From Falsiroseomonas oryzae (GTDB lineage Bacteria; Pseudomonadota; Alphaproteobacteria; Acetobacterales; Acetobacteraceae): a DNA stretch of 54,341 nt. The position numbers and the translations under genes are program-made. The notes below the pieces were generated by a model. The model saw nothing but the letters and a program-made list of their open reading frames with translations. It had not been told where the DNA came from and did not search any database. Shown in pieces: positions 1 through 9,596 of the stretch (position 1 is the first letter of the stretch; each line of letters begins with the position of its first letter). Location: NCBI RefSeq assembly GCF_027856955.1, contig NZ_JAPSMD010000006.1:1-54341 (forward strand). The letters are read 5' to 3'.

Positions 1-402
1 GAGGCGCTGCGGATCGCCGGCGCGCTCTACCTGCTCTGGCTCGGCTTCGGCGCGCTGCGTGCGGCGTGGCGGGGCGGGGCGCGGCTGCAGCCGGCGGCGC
101 CGGCCCGCGCGGCCTACCGCGACGGCCTGGTCACCAACCTGACCAACCCGAAGGTCATCCTGTTCTTCCTGGCCTTCCTGCCGCAGTTCGTGGATCCCGG
201 CCGTGCGCCGGCGTGGCTGCAGATGGCGATCCTGGGCCCGCTGGTGCCGCTGATGGCGCTGCCGGTCTATGGCCTGCTGATCGCCGGCGCGGACCGCGCG
301 GCGGCGCGGCTCTCGGGCTTCGCGCGCTGGCTGGACGGCGTGGCGGGCGTTCTGTTCGTGGCGCTCGGCCTGCGGCTGCTGCTGGGCGGGCGCCCGGCCT
401 GA
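1..402 (+). CDS. LysE/RhtB-family amino-acid exporter, C-terminal part
   Basis: The gene is cut by the left window edge, and 133 residues are visible. It is an inner-membrane exporter of the LysE/RhtB type, a family that exports amino acids or their derivatives. The family signature NLTNPKVILFFLAFLPQF is present around residues 44-61, and three hydrophobic segments follow or overlap it. The protein ends in a hydrophobic helix and a short basic tail, as is usual for the family. Substrate cannot be read from this half. The family assignment is firm and the specific function is unknown. Confidence 0.9.
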   Translation, partial: EALRIAGALYLLWLGFGALRAAWRGGARLQPAAPARAAYRDGLVTNLTNPKVILFFLAFLPQFVDPGRAPAWLQMAILGPLVPLMALPVYGLLIAGADRAAARLSGFARWLDGVAGVLFVALGLRLLLGGRPA

Positions 403-445
403 GCGGCTTGCATGGCGGGGCGATCCCGCCCTATCCGGGCGGACC

Positions 446-775
446 ATGTCCGCCGCCCTCCTCGCCGCGCTGCTGCTCTCGGTGGCGGCCTACATCCACA
501 CCCGCTCGGCCGATCCGCGCATGCGGCCGGAGAACCCGGTCGCGGACCTCATCTGGCGGGGCCTGGCCTTTGTCTCGCTCATCGGCTGGGGGGCGCTGAT
601 TGCGCGCGGCTTCTACCAGGCGCACTGGGCCGATGCGACCGCCGCGCTGCTCGGCTCCTTCGCGCTGAATTGGTATTTCGGCTATCGGGGCCCGCGGCCC
701 ACCTGGCCCGGCCTGTCCATGCTGTTCGCCGTCGTCGGGCTCGGCCTGGCGGCCTGGTCCTTCGCCAACGAGTAG
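446..775 (+). CDS. Small multi-pass membrane protein of unknown function
   Basis: A 109-residue protein with about four hydrophobic segments (roughly residues 2-15, 39-57, 66-83 and 88-105). It should therefore sit in the inner membrane. No catalytic motif is visible and the family is not recognised. It follows the LysE-type gene on the same strand after 43 bases and could be cotranscribed with it. Codon use looks like that of its neighbours, so it is probably a real gene rather than a chance frame. Confidence 0.7.
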   Translation: MSAALLAALLLSVAAYIHTRSADPRMRPENPVADLIWRGLAFVSLIGWGALIARGFYQAHWADATAALLGSFALNWYFGYRGPRPTWPGLSMLFAVVGLGLAAWSFANE

Positions 776-834
776 CGAAGGTTCCGGGCCGGCCGATTCA
801 CGCCTCCGGTCTGCGCCCTTCGGCGATCGGACGG

Positions 835-1623
835 CTACGCGACCGGCGGCAGGTCGAGCCGCACCACCTCCCCCTCCGCGTCCATCGCCGGGTAGCGCCT
901 GCGCACCAGCGGGTCGTGGCCCGGGATGACCAGGCTCTCGTCGCCGCCGGCCAGCTGCCGCGCGCGCCGCCAGCCCTGCACCATCGCACCCAGGTCGAAC
1001 AGGATCGGGAAGGGGTTCTGGCGTTCCGCGTTGGCGTAGAAGTGCGCGGCGTCCACGGCCAGCACGAGCGGCCCGCGCGCGGTGGCCACGCGCACCATCT
1101 GCATCCCGTCCGTATGCCCGCCGACGCGATGCACGGTGACGCCCGGCGCGACCTCGCCCTCGCCGTCGTGGAAGCAGACGCGGTCGGCATAGACGGCGCG
1201 GACCAGCTTCACCACGTCCTCGACCTCGAAGGTGGTGCGCAGGCAGGTGCTGCACATGTGCCGGCCGGTCGCGAAGGCGACCTCCCGGTCCTGGATGTGG
1301 AAGGTGGCGTTCGGGAACAGGCCGAGATTGCCGGCATGGTCGTAATGCAGGTGGCTGATGATGACGTCGCGGATCGCCTCCGGCGTGGTGCCGACGGCGC
1401 GCAGGCAGTCGGCGACCGTGCGCATGATCGGGCGGTTGCGGCGCGCCGCCGTCTCCGGGTCGAAGCCCGTGTCCACCAGGATCTCGCGGCCGCCCGGCCC
1501 GCGCAGCAGCCAGACGAAGTAGTCGATCGGCATCGCGTCATGCGCGTCCGCCACAGGCATCAGGAAATTCGCCTGCGCCATCCGCTCATGCGCGCCGTAG
1601 CGCAGCGCCAGCACCTGCCACAT
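835..1623 (-). CDS. Metallo-beta-lactamase-fold hydrolase, N-acyl-homoserine-lactonase-like
   Basis: A 262-residue cytoplasmic protein with no signal peptide. The full dinuclear metal site of the MBL fold is visible: HLHYDH at 91-96, H170 in GGHTDG, D191 in VDAAHFY and H236 in PGHD. Spacing and the SHLHYDHAGN context match the AHL-lactonase-like branch (AiiA/AttM-like), which opens lactone rings. Many members of this branch have other esters or lactones as substrates, so quorum quenching is only a possibility. The gene lies 4 bases downstream of the dehydrogenase at 1628-2545 on the same strand, which implies an operon and perhaps a shared catabolic route. Confidence 0.85.
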   Translation of the reverse strand: MWQVLALRYGAHERMAQANFLMPVADAHDAMPIDYFVWLLRGPGGREILVDTGFDPETAARRNRPIMRTVADCLRAVGTTPEAIRDVIISHLHYDHAGNLGLFPNATFHIQDREVAFATGRHMCSTCLRTTFEVEDVVKLVRAVYADRVCFHDGEGEVAPGVTVHRVGGHTDGMQMVRVATARGPLVLAVDAAHFYANAERQNPFPILFDLGAMVQGWRRARQLAGGDESLVIPGHDPLVRRRYPAMDAEGEVVRLDLPPVA

Positions 1624-1627
1624 CGGA

Positions 1628-2545
1628 TCAGCCCTTCCTAGCGACCTGCGGCGAGGTCAGCTCCCCCGCCGCCAGCGCCTCCGCGAAGCGGGCGGCGGCG
1701 GTGTGGTCCTGGCCCGGCCCGAGCAGCGCGGCGGCGGCGGCCCAGAGCTCCCGCGTCTGCGCCGCCAGCGGCGCGGGCGTGTTCGTCTCCCGCCCCACCT
1801 GCAGCGCGATGGAGAGGTCCTTCACCATCAGGTCCAGCCCGAACCCGGAATCGAAGCCGCGCGACAGCACGAACTGCTTCAGCTTCTTCTGCGTGCTGTT
1901 GTTCATCCCCGTCGAGGCGTTCAGCACCTCCACCATCGTCGCGGGATCCAGCCCGAAGCGGCTGCCGATCAGCAGCGCCTCCACGCTGACCAGGAAGCCT
2001 GCCGCGCTCACCAGGTTGTTCAGCGCCTTCATCGCCTGGCCGGCACCGACATCGCCGCAGCGGGTGATGGCGGTGCCCATGGCGCGCAGCACTGGCGCGA
2101 CGCGATCGAGCACGGCGGGATCGCCGCCGGTCATGATGGCGAGTTCACCGGTCTCCGCCCGTGCGACGCCGCCGGAGACGGGCGCATCCACCAGGCTGAC
2201 GCCCTGCCCGGCCAGCGACTGCGCCATGGCGCGCGTGGCGGAGGGCTCGCCGGACGACATCTCGACCAAGACGGCGCCGGGCGCCAGAACGGGGCGTATC
2301 GCCGCGACGACGGCTTCCACCTCGCGGCTGGTGGGCAGGATGGTGACCACGGCATCCGCGCCCGTGGCGGCTTCCGGGGCGCCAGCCGCCGCATGGCCGC
2401 CGCAAGCCGCCGCGAAGGCGGCCGCGCGGCCCGGGACGGCGTCGTGCACGGCAACCGCGAAGCCGGCCTCCACCAGCCTTCGTGCCATCGGCCAGCCCAT
2501 GCGGCCGATCCCGATGAACCCGATCCGTCCGATCGAGCCGCCCAT
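1628..2545 (-). CDS. NAD(P)-dependent beta-hydroxyacid dehydrogenase (3-hydroxyisobutyrate dehydrogenase family)
   Basis: A 305-residue oxidoreductase. The N-terminal Rossmann motif GFIGIGRMG (residues 9-17) binds NAD(P). The family substrate motif is seen as VDAPVSGGVARAETG, and the catalytic-lysine helix as GQAMKALNNL. The family oxidises beta-hydroxyacids such as 3-hydroxyisobutyrate or tartronate semialdehyde, and substrate cannot be told from motifs alone. An in-frame start 57 bases upstream exists, but the ATG at 2545 places the nucleotide-binding strand at the usual distance from the N terminus. It sits in an operon with the lactonase-like gene. Confidence 0.9.
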   Translation of the reverse strand: MGGSIGRIGFIGIGRMGWPMARRLVEAGFAVAVHDAVPGRAAAFAAACGGHAAAGAPEAATGADAVVTILPTSREVEAVVAAIRPVLAPGAVLVEMSSGEPSATRAMAQSLAGQGVSLVDAPVSGGVARAETGELAIMTGGDPAVLDRVAPVLRAMGTAITRCGDVGAGQAMKALNNLVSAAGFLVSVEALLIGSRFGLDPATMVEVLNASTGMNNSTQKKLKQFVLSRGFDSGFGLDLMVKDLSIALQVGRETNTPAPLAAQTRELWAAAAALLGPGQDHTAAARFAEALAAGELTSPQVARKG

Positions 2546-2650
2546 GCGCTGCCTCCCTGCCCTTGCCGGGCAAGGCTGCGCCGTGCGCCGGGCGAGGGTC
2601 AACCGGGCGAGTCGCGGCTACACTTCAGGCGGTCCAGAGATGGAGGCGAC

Positions 2651-3541
2651 ATGTTCGAGGGCTTCACGGAAGAACGACGCCAGGGCGATGGCGTGGATCT
2701 GCGGCTGCGCCGGGGCGGCTCGGGACCGCCGCTGCTGCTGCTGCACGGCAACCCGCAGACGCACGCGATGTGGCACAAGGTCGCGCCGGTCCTGGCGCAA
2801 CGGTTCACGGTCGTCTGCCCGGACCTGCGCGGCTACGGCTTCTCCGGCAAGCCGCCGGTCTCGGCCGACCATGCCGCGTATTCGAAGCGCGCCATGGCGG
2901 GCGACATGCTCGCGCTGATGCGGGGCCTCGGCTTCGAGCGCTTCCAGGTCGTCGCGCATGACCGCGGCGCGCGCGTCGCGCATCGGCTGGCGCTGGATGC
3001 CCCGGGGGCGGTGCAGCGACTCTGCGTGATGGACATCGTCCCGACGCTGCACCATTTCGAGACGACCGACATGGCCTTCGCCATGGGCTACTATCACTGG
3101 TTCTTCCTGGCCCAGCCGCACCCGAAGCCCGAGCGCATGATCCAGCGCGACGTCGAGGACTGGTTCGACCTCCACACCTCGCGGGAGCCGAAGGACAAGG
3201 GATTCTTCCACCCCGATGCGCGCGCCGACTACCTGGCTGCGCTGCACGCGCCCGGCACGGTGGAGGCGATCTGCGAGGACTACCGCGCCGCGGCGACGAT
3301 CGACCTCGACCACGACCGCGCCAGTCGCGCGGCCGGCGACCGCGTCGCCTGCCCGCTGCTGGCGCTGTGGGGCGCGAAGGGGAAGGTCGGGGTCTGGTAC
3401 CGCCCGCTGGAGGTCTGGCACGACTACGCCAGCGGGACGGTGACGGGCGGCCCGGTGCAGTCCGGCCACTACCTGGCCGAGGAAGCGCCGGGGGAGGTGC
3501 TGGCGGCGCTCGACGGCTTCCTGGACGCGCGGGCGAGGTAG
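2651..3541 (+). CDS. Alpha/beta hydrolase, probable fluoroacetate/haloacetate dehalogenase
   Basis: A 296-residue alpha/beta hydrolase. Oxyanion motif HGNPQT is at 32-37. The nucleophile elbow HDRGAR carries D104, with R105 and R108 in the carboxylate-binding positions. The acid residue is D128, the halide pocket H149-W150 is in YYHWFF, and a tyrosine is at 211. The catalytic histidine is H273 in SGHYLAEE. These match the residue set known from fluoroacetate dehalogenase (Asp104, Arg105, Arg108, Asp128, His149, Trp150, Tyr212, His271), nearly with identical numbering. Such enzymes hydrolyse the C-F or C-Cl bond of haloacetates to glycolate. The gene stands alone and is divergent from the dehydrogenase at 1628-2545. 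Activity is inferred, since non-defluorinating relatives share part of this set. Confidence 0.85.
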   Translation: MFEGFTEERRQGDGVDLRLRRGGSGPPLLLLHGNPQTHAMWHKVAPVLAQRFTVVCPDLRGYGFSGKPPVSADHAAYSKRAMAGDMLALMRGLGFERFQVVAHDRGARVAHRLALDAPGAVQRLCVMDIVPTLHHFETTDMAFAMGYYHWFFLAQPHPKPERMIQRDVEDWFDLHTSREPKDKGFFHPDARADYLAALHAPGTVEAICEDYRAAATIDLDHDRASRAAGDRVACPLLALWGAKGKVGVWYRPLEVWHDYASGTVTGGPVQSGHYLAEEAPGEVLAALDGFLDARAR

Positions 3542-3542
3542 A

Positions 3543-4658
3543 TCAGGCGAATTCCAGCGTGACGATGGAGACGTCGTCCTCGAAGGGCTCGCCGCCCGCC
3601 AGCGCTTGCGCCGCGCGCAGCAGGCGCTCGGGCTCGGGCAGGCCCGGCACCGGCGGCTCGGACAAGGCGGGCAGGAAATCGGGCAGCGCGTTCTGCTTTC
3701 CGCCCGGTCCCTGCGTCTCGAAGGCGCCGTCGCTGAACAGGTGCAGCCGCGCCCCCGGCGGCACCGTGACGGAGCCGGTCTGCGGGGCACGGCCGGGGAT
3801 GCCGCTGCCGACCGGCAGGTTGCGCGTGCCGACCGGCTCCGGCGCGCCGCCGGCGATCAGGTAGGCGGCATGGTGGCCACCGGAGACGTGGTCCAGGCGC
3901 CGCGTCGCCGGGTCGAACACGCCGTACCACAACGTGAAGAACAGCCCGCCATGCCGGTCCATCTCGAACACGGCGTCGAGCGCGGACAGCACCGCGCCGC
4001 AATCGCCGGGATCGGCACCGGGCGGGCCGCCTTCCCGTAGCATGGTCATCACCGAGGCGGCGAGCAGCGCCGAGCCCACGCCATGCCCGGCCACGTCGAT
4101 CAGCCAGACCACGAAGCGGCCGTCCAGCAGCGTGCGGTAGCCGAAGCCGTCGCCGCCGACCGAGACCGACGGCACGAAGCGCCAGTCAACCCGCACGGGA
4201 CCGGTCGGCAGGACAGGCGGCAGCAGCGCCTGCACGTAGTGCGCGGCCCGATCGAGGTCACGCTCGATCTCCGCCGCGCGTTCCAGCGCACGCCGGGGGC
4301 CGCGGAGATAGACCAGCGTGAAGGGTCCGACGCGGAAGCGCGTGCCGGCGCCGAGTTCCGTCGGCTGCGCGATCCGCTCCCCATCGACGATCGTGCCGTT
4401 GGTGGAGCCGAGGTCGGTCACCACCGCCCGCCCGTCCCTCAGGGCCAGGCTGCAATGGGCACGGGAAACCTCAGGCGAGGCGAGGACGAGGTCATTGCCC
4501 TCGATGCGCCCGATGCGCACCGGCAGTTCGCCCAGCACGATGCGCTTGCCGGGCGCCGAGCCCTCGCCTTCCACCTGCACCACGTGCAGCACCGAATCCT
4601 CGACCGGCGGTGGCGAAGAGCCGGGGCGGCGGATCGTCGTGCGCTCGGTATCGTCCAA
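3543..4658 (-). CDS. FHA-domain protein with SpoIIE-type PP2C phosphatase
   Basis: A 371-residue soluble signalling protein. An N-terminal FHA domain (about 30-115) keeps the phosphothreonine-binding signature residues S65-R66-A67-H68 and the STNGT loop at 85-89. A short linker helix with LLPP leads to a SpoIIE/RsbU-type PP2C domain (about 155-371). That domain has GGDG at 168-171, the metal aspartate in IDVAGHG (D188) and a late DDVS motif. Such proteins dephosphorylate serine/threonine on partner proteins, often anti-sigma antagonists, and the FHA domain would recruit a phosphothreonine partner. No kinase, anti-sigma factor or STAS gene is nearby. The stop lies 1 base past the convergent dehalogenase gene. 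Confidence 0.9.
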   Translation of the reverse strand: MDDTERTTIRRPGSSPPPVEDSVLHVVQVEGEGSAPGKRIVLGELPVRIGRIEGNDLVLASPEVSRAHCSLALRDGRAVVTDLGSTNGTIVDGERIAQPTELGAGTRFRVGPFTLVYLRGPRRALERAAEIERDLDRAAHYVQALLPPVLPTGPVRVDWRFVPSVSVGGDGFGYRTLLDGRFVVWLIDVAGHGVGSALLAASVMTMLREGGPPGADPGDCGAVLSALDAVFEMDRHGGLFFTLWYGVFDPATRRLDHVSGGHHAAYLIAGGAPEPVGTRNLPVGSGIPGRAPQTGSVTVPPGARLHLFSDGAFETQGPGGKQNALPDFLPALSEPPVPGLPEPERLLRAAQALAGGEPFEDDVSIVTLEFA

Positions 4659-4723
4659 AGCCGGCGACCTTCATGAATGACGGAACTGCAACATGACGTC
4701 ACCGGGACGGTTCAGGCAAGGAC

Positions 4724-5245
4724 TCAGCCCAGGCCGAGCGCCTGGAGGTCCAGGATGAAGGGCAGGTCGGTGTCGCCGGTCGCCGCGCCTTCGGCCGTGA
4801 GCAGGGCATGGGCCTGTCCGCGGTGATGGGTCTGGTGGTTGAAGAAGTGGGTGACCAGCACCCAGCGCGGCCGCGTGACGTCGCGCCCCAGCGCGGCGCT
4901 GGACCAGCTCAGGGTGCCGTCGAGCCAGGCGGCGTCGAGTCGCGCGGCCCAGGCCTCGATGCCGGCATCGGCCTCCGCGCGCGCGGCCTTCAGCGCTGAC
5001 CAATCGGCGTAGAGGCCAGGGCTGGACTTGATGCCGCCCTCAGGCTTCTCCCAGGCGGCGAAGCGGTGCATCCAGGTGCGGTCGCCCCAGAGCAGGTGGC
5101 TCAGCGTGCCCTGGATGGAGCCGAAGAAGGCGCCGCGATCCGCCTGTCGCTGCGCGGGCGCCAGCCCGTCCGCGGCGGCGTAGAGGCGGCGGTTCATCTC
5201 CGCGTTGTACGCGGCCATCAGCCGCACCCAGTCGGGCGTGATCAT
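4724..5245 (-). CDS. DinB-family (YfiT-like) metal-binding protein
   Basis: A 173-residue four-helix-bundle protein of the DinB family. The metal-binding histidine triad is H50 in LSHLLWGD plus H137 and H141 in THFFNHQTHHRGQ. Family members include metal-dependent thiol transferases and damage-inducible proteins of unknown role, so no reaction can be assigned. The ATG at 5245 overlaps the stop of the upstream GNAT gene by 4 bases (ATGA), so the two are translationally coupled. Confidence 0.9.
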   Translation of the reverse strand: MITPDWVRLMAAYNAEMNRRLYAAADGLAPAQRQADRGAFFGSIQGTLSHLLWGDRTWMHRFAAWEKPEGGIKSSPGLYADWSALKAARAEADAGIEAWAARLDAAWLDGTLSWSSAALGRDVTRPRWVLVTHFFNHQTHHRGQAHALLTAEGAATGDTDLPFILDLQALGLG

Positions 5246-6243
5246 CGGATCGCCTTCCAGAAGAACACCGCATCGGCCGGGGCGCGGTCCGGGCCGAGTT
5301 CGAAGCCGGGGATGGTGCCGACCTCCACCCAGCCCAGCTCGCGATACAGCGCCTCCGCCGCGGTGCCGAGCCGGGTGTCCAGCACCAGCAGGCTGCGGCC
5401 GATGCCGCGCGCGGCCTGCTCCGCGCGGCGCATCAGCGCACGACCGACGCCCCGGCGCCAGCAGTGCGGATCGACCATCAGCTTGGAGAGCTCGGCGCGG
5501 TGCGGGGCATTCTCCGGCATGTCCAGGCCGAGCTGCACGGTGCCGACCAGCTCCCCGTCCAGCCAGGCCACCAGCAGCACCGCCTTGCCCAATGCCACCT
5601 GGGACGAGACCTGCTTCCAGTAGGCCTGCGCGACGGCGGGCACGAGGGGCGGCAGCCAGGTGAGGCTGGCGCCGCTGGCGACGCAGGCGATCAGCAGGTC
5701 CGAGAGGCGCCGCTCCGCGCTGGCGGCCGCCGCGGCGTCCAGCGCCTCCACCACCAGTCCGGCCACCGGCTTGGCGTAGCGGAACTCCAAGCTGTTGGAG
5801 ATGTCGTCCAGGATGCGGATCGAGCCCTGGCGGACATAGCCGCGCTTCTCGTAGAAGCGGTGCGCCGCCTCGAAGCGCGTGTCGGTCCACAGCACCAGGC
5901 GCTGCGCACCGCCGGTGCGGGCGTGCGCCTCTGCCGTGCCCAGCAGGTCGTGGGCCAGGCCGGTGCCGCGGCACGCCTTCGCCACATAGACCTTGCAGAT
6001 CTCCCAGGCCGCGTCCTGCTGCATCGGGCGGGTGGCGGCCATGCCCACCACCTGCCCGTCCTGCTCGGCGGCCCAGAGCGCGCCGCCGTCCCGGCCGAAA
6101 TAGGTCGCCAGCGCGCGCAGCTCCGGCAGCTCGCCGTCCACGTCGAGGATGCAGCCGGGATAGTCGGCCCAGCACTCGCCGATCAGGCGGATGAAACCCT
6201 CTGCGTCGCTGTCCCGTCCTCCCCGGATCCGCGCGCCCGTCAT
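5242..6243 (-). CDS. Double-domain GNAT acetyltransferase
   Basis: A 333-residue protein with two GNAT folds in tandem. The first has its acetyl-CoA loop region around ACRGTGLAHDLLGTAE followed by ahRFYEKRGY. The second has CWRRGVGRALMRRAEQ followed by AEALYRELGW. Both RxxGxG/A pyrophosphate loops are intact, so both halves may bind acetyl-CoA. The substrate is unknown. The start overlaps the stop of the aminotransferase at 6240-7442 by 4 bases, and its own stop overlaps the DinB start, giving an aminotransferase-GNAT-DinB string. Confidence 0.88.
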   Translation of the reverse strand: MTGARIRGGRDSDAEGFIRLIGECWADYPGCILDVDGELPELRALATYFGRDGGALWAAEQDGQVVGMAATRPMQQDAAWEICKVYVAKACRGTGLAHDLLGTAEAHARTGGAQRLVLWTDTRFEAAHRFYEKRGYVRQGSIRILDDISNSLEFRYAKPVAGLVVEALDAAAAASAERRLSDLLIACVASGASLTWLPPLVPAVAQAYWKQVSSQVALGKAVLLVAWLDGELVGTVQLGLDMPENAPHRAELSKLMVDPHCWRRGVGRALMRRAEQAARGIGRSLLVLDTRLGTAAEALYRELGWVEVGTIPGFELGPDRAPADAVFFWKAIR

Positions 6244-7442
6244 GCCAGCCCGCGGCAGAACTCCTGGATGCGCGTGCAGGCCTCGCGCAGGCTGTCGGTG
6301 TCCGTCGCGTAGGAGATGCGGATGTAGGGGCTCATGCCATAGGCGGCGCCCTGCACCACGGCGACATGCTTCTCCTCCAGCAGCGCCAGGGCGAAGTCGG
6401 TGTCGGTCGCGATGCGCCGACCGCCCGCGCTGGTCCTGCCGAGACAGCCCGCGACGTTGGGGAAGACGTAGAAGGCGCCTTCCGGCTTGTGGCAGGCGAT
6501 GCCGGGCGCCTGGTTCAGCATCTCCACCACCATGTCGCGCCGCGCCTTGTAGATCGCGGCCCGCTCCTTCACGAGGTCCTGCGGGCCGTCCAGCGCGGCG
6601 GCGGCGGCCGCCTGGCCGACCGTGCTGATGCCGCTGGTCAGCTGGCTCTGCATGTTGACCATCGCCGCGATCAGCGCCTTCGGCCCGCCGCAGAAGCCGA
6701 CGCGCCAGCCCGTCATCGCATAGGTCTTGGATGCGCCGTTGACGGTCAGCACGCGATCCTTGAGGCGCGGCTCGACCTCCGCGATCGTGCAGAACTCGAA
6801 GCCGTCGTACACGAGGTGCTCGTACATGTCGTCGGTCAGCACCCAGACATGCGGGTGCTTCAGCAGCACCTCGGCCAGCGCCTTCATCTCGGCGCGCGAG
6901 CAGGCCGCGCCGGTCGGGTTGTTCGGGAAGTTCAGGAACAGCCACTTGGTCTTCGGCGTGATCGCGGCGTCCAGGTCCTCCGGCCGCAGCTTGAAGCCGT
7001 TGTTCTGCGGGCAGTTGACCAGCACCGGCTTGCCGCCCGCCAGCTTCGCCATGTCGGCGTAGCTGATCCAGTAGGGCGCGGGGATCAGCACCTCGTCGCC
7101 CTGGTCGCAGGTGGCCAGCAGCGCGTTCATGATGACCTGCTTGCCGCCGTTCGAGACCATGATCTCGTCCAGCGCGTAGTCCAGGCCGTTGTCGCGCTTG
7201 AACTTGCGCTGCACGGCCTGCTTCAGCGCCTTCGTGCCGTCCTGCGGCGGATACTTGGTGTCGCCGGCCAGCGCCGCCTGGTAGGCGGCCTCGATCGCGT
7301 GGCGGGGCGTGTCGAAGTCGGGCTCGCCGATGGCCAGCGAGATCACCTTGATGCCCTGCGCGGCAAGCTCGCGCGCCTTGGTCGTCATCACCGCGGAGGC
7401 GGAGATCTCGATGTCCTTCAGGCGGCTGGCGAGCGCGGGCAT
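6240..7442 (-). CDS. Class I/II PLP-dependent aminotransferase, aspartate-aminotransferase-like (copy 1)
   Basis: A 400-residue fold-type I aminotransferase. The PLP-binding lysine is K239 in NGASKTYAMTGWR. N175 in NFPNNPTG, D205/Y207 in DDMYEH and the carboxylate-binding C-terminal arginine in YIRISYA are present. The sequence resembles the subgroup Ib aspartate aminotransferases common in alphaproteobacteria, which also use prephenate or aromatic acceptors. A second paralogue lies at 7932-9131, separated by a GNAT gene. Substrate specificity cannot be settled by eye. Confidence 0.92.
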   Translation of the reverse strand: MPALASRLKDIEISASAVMTTKARELAAQGIKVISLAIGEPDFDTPRHAIEAAYQAALAGDTKYPPQDGTKALKQAVQRKFKRDNGLDYALDEIMVSNGGKQVIMNALLATCDQGDEVLIPAPYWISYADMAKLAGGKPVLVNCPQNNGFKLRPEDLDAAITPKTKWLFLNFPNNPTGAACSRAEMKALAEVLLKHPHVWVLTDDMYEHLVYDGFEFCTIAEVEPRLKDRVLTVNGASKTYAMTGWRVGFCGGPKALIAAMVNMQSQLTSGISTVGQAAAAAALDGPQDLVKERAAIYKARRDMVVEMLNQAPGIACHKPEGAFYVFPNVAGCLGRTSAGGRRIATDTDFALALLEEKHVAVVQGAAYGMSPYIRISYATDTDSLREACTRIQEFCRGLA

Positions 7443-7500
7443 GGCGGGCGGGATCTCCGGGCAGGGGGAAGGCGCAACCTAGTCCGCTGCCGCGCCCCGC

Positions 7501-7931
7501 TCAATCCGCGCCGCGTTCCATGATCCAGTCATGCGGCTGTTCGCCGACCAGCACGAAGCCCTGGCGTTCCCAGAAGCGTCGCGCGGGGCTCTCCTTCAGC
7601 ACCTCGATCCACCAGCCGCGGCCGGGATGGCTGGCGCGCAGCGCGGCGAAGACCTCCGCGCCCACCCCCCTGCCCTGCAGCGCCGGCTCCAGGAAGAAGC
7701 TGTGCAGCTCCATGCGGTCGCCGCGGTCGTAGAGGCCGAGGCAGCCGATGACGGTGCCGTCGCGTTCGATGAGTCGGAGGCTGCGGGCCTCGAAGTGCTG
7801 GCGCATGCGCGCGCGCCGGCGTGCCGGGTCGAACCGCCCGATCCGCTCCAGATGCGCGCGCATCGTGCGGATCGAGAGGTCCAGCACATGGTCGAAATCG
7901 GCCTCCGTCGCGGGACGGAAGCCGATCGGCA

Positions 7932-7932
<1 letters not shown>
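7501..7932 (-). CDS. GNAT-family N-acetyltransferase
   Basis: A 143-residue single-domain GNAT. The acetyl-CoA loop is ALQGRGVGAEVFAAL, followed by SPARRFWERQGF, the typical motif A/B arrangement. I chose the GTG at 7932 because it overlaps the TAG of the upstream aminotransferase by one base and places the first GNAT strand (IGFRPATEADF) directly at the N terminus. A longer frame would run into the aminotransferase. It lies between two aminotransferase paralogues. The acceptor substrate is unknown. Confidence 0.85.
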
Positions 7933-9230
<1,298 letters not shown>

Positions 9231-9596
9231 TTATTCCAGGCGGAGCGGGCGGTAGCCCTGGAAGGTGAAGCCCTTGGCCCGCATGCATTCCCGCCGCCAG
9301 GCGTCGCGCGGTCCGCTGGCCACGTCCACCCAGGCATAGCGCGCCGGCCGCCAGCGGGAGAAGGTCTCGCACACCTCGCGCCCGTCCCGTTGGCGCCAGC
9401 ACCGACGGTCCCGGTCGTAGCCGGCGGGTTCCACCATCTGCCAGACCATCTGGGGCGGCACCGCCAGTTCCGAGCGGTCCTGACAGACGGCATTGGTGGC
9501 ATCCGCCTCGGCCTCGGTCGTGCCCGGCCGCACCCAGCGCTCGGCGCAGCCGCCGACGAGCAGGACGAGCAGGAGAAGCAGGGCGCGTGGCATCAC
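9231..9596 (-). CDS. Small lipoprotein, tandem paralogue A
   Basis: A 121-residue predicted lipoprotein. A hydrophobic leader ends in the lipobox LLVGGC, so it would be lipid-anchored and periplasm-facing. The mature part begins with AERWVRPGTT, contains three more cysteines and ends with a GFTFQGYRPL motif. It is clearly related to the next gene (9593-9970), which has AENWQRPGTT in the same place and GYTLDGLR at the end. The start overlaps the stop of that gene by 4 bases. Function is unknown. Confidence 0.8.
   Translation of the reverse strand: MMPRALLLLLVLLVGGCAERWVRPGTTEAEADATNAVCQDRSELAVPPQMVWQMVEPAGYDRDRRCWRQRDGREVCETFSRWRPARYAWVDVASGPRDAWRRECMRAKGFTFQGYRPLRLE

Noticed and set aside
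835-1623. Quorum-quenching AHL lactonase as a firm assignment
   Set aside because: The metal site fits, but many relatives act on other substrates and no quorum-sensing genes are nearby. Kept only as lactonase-like.
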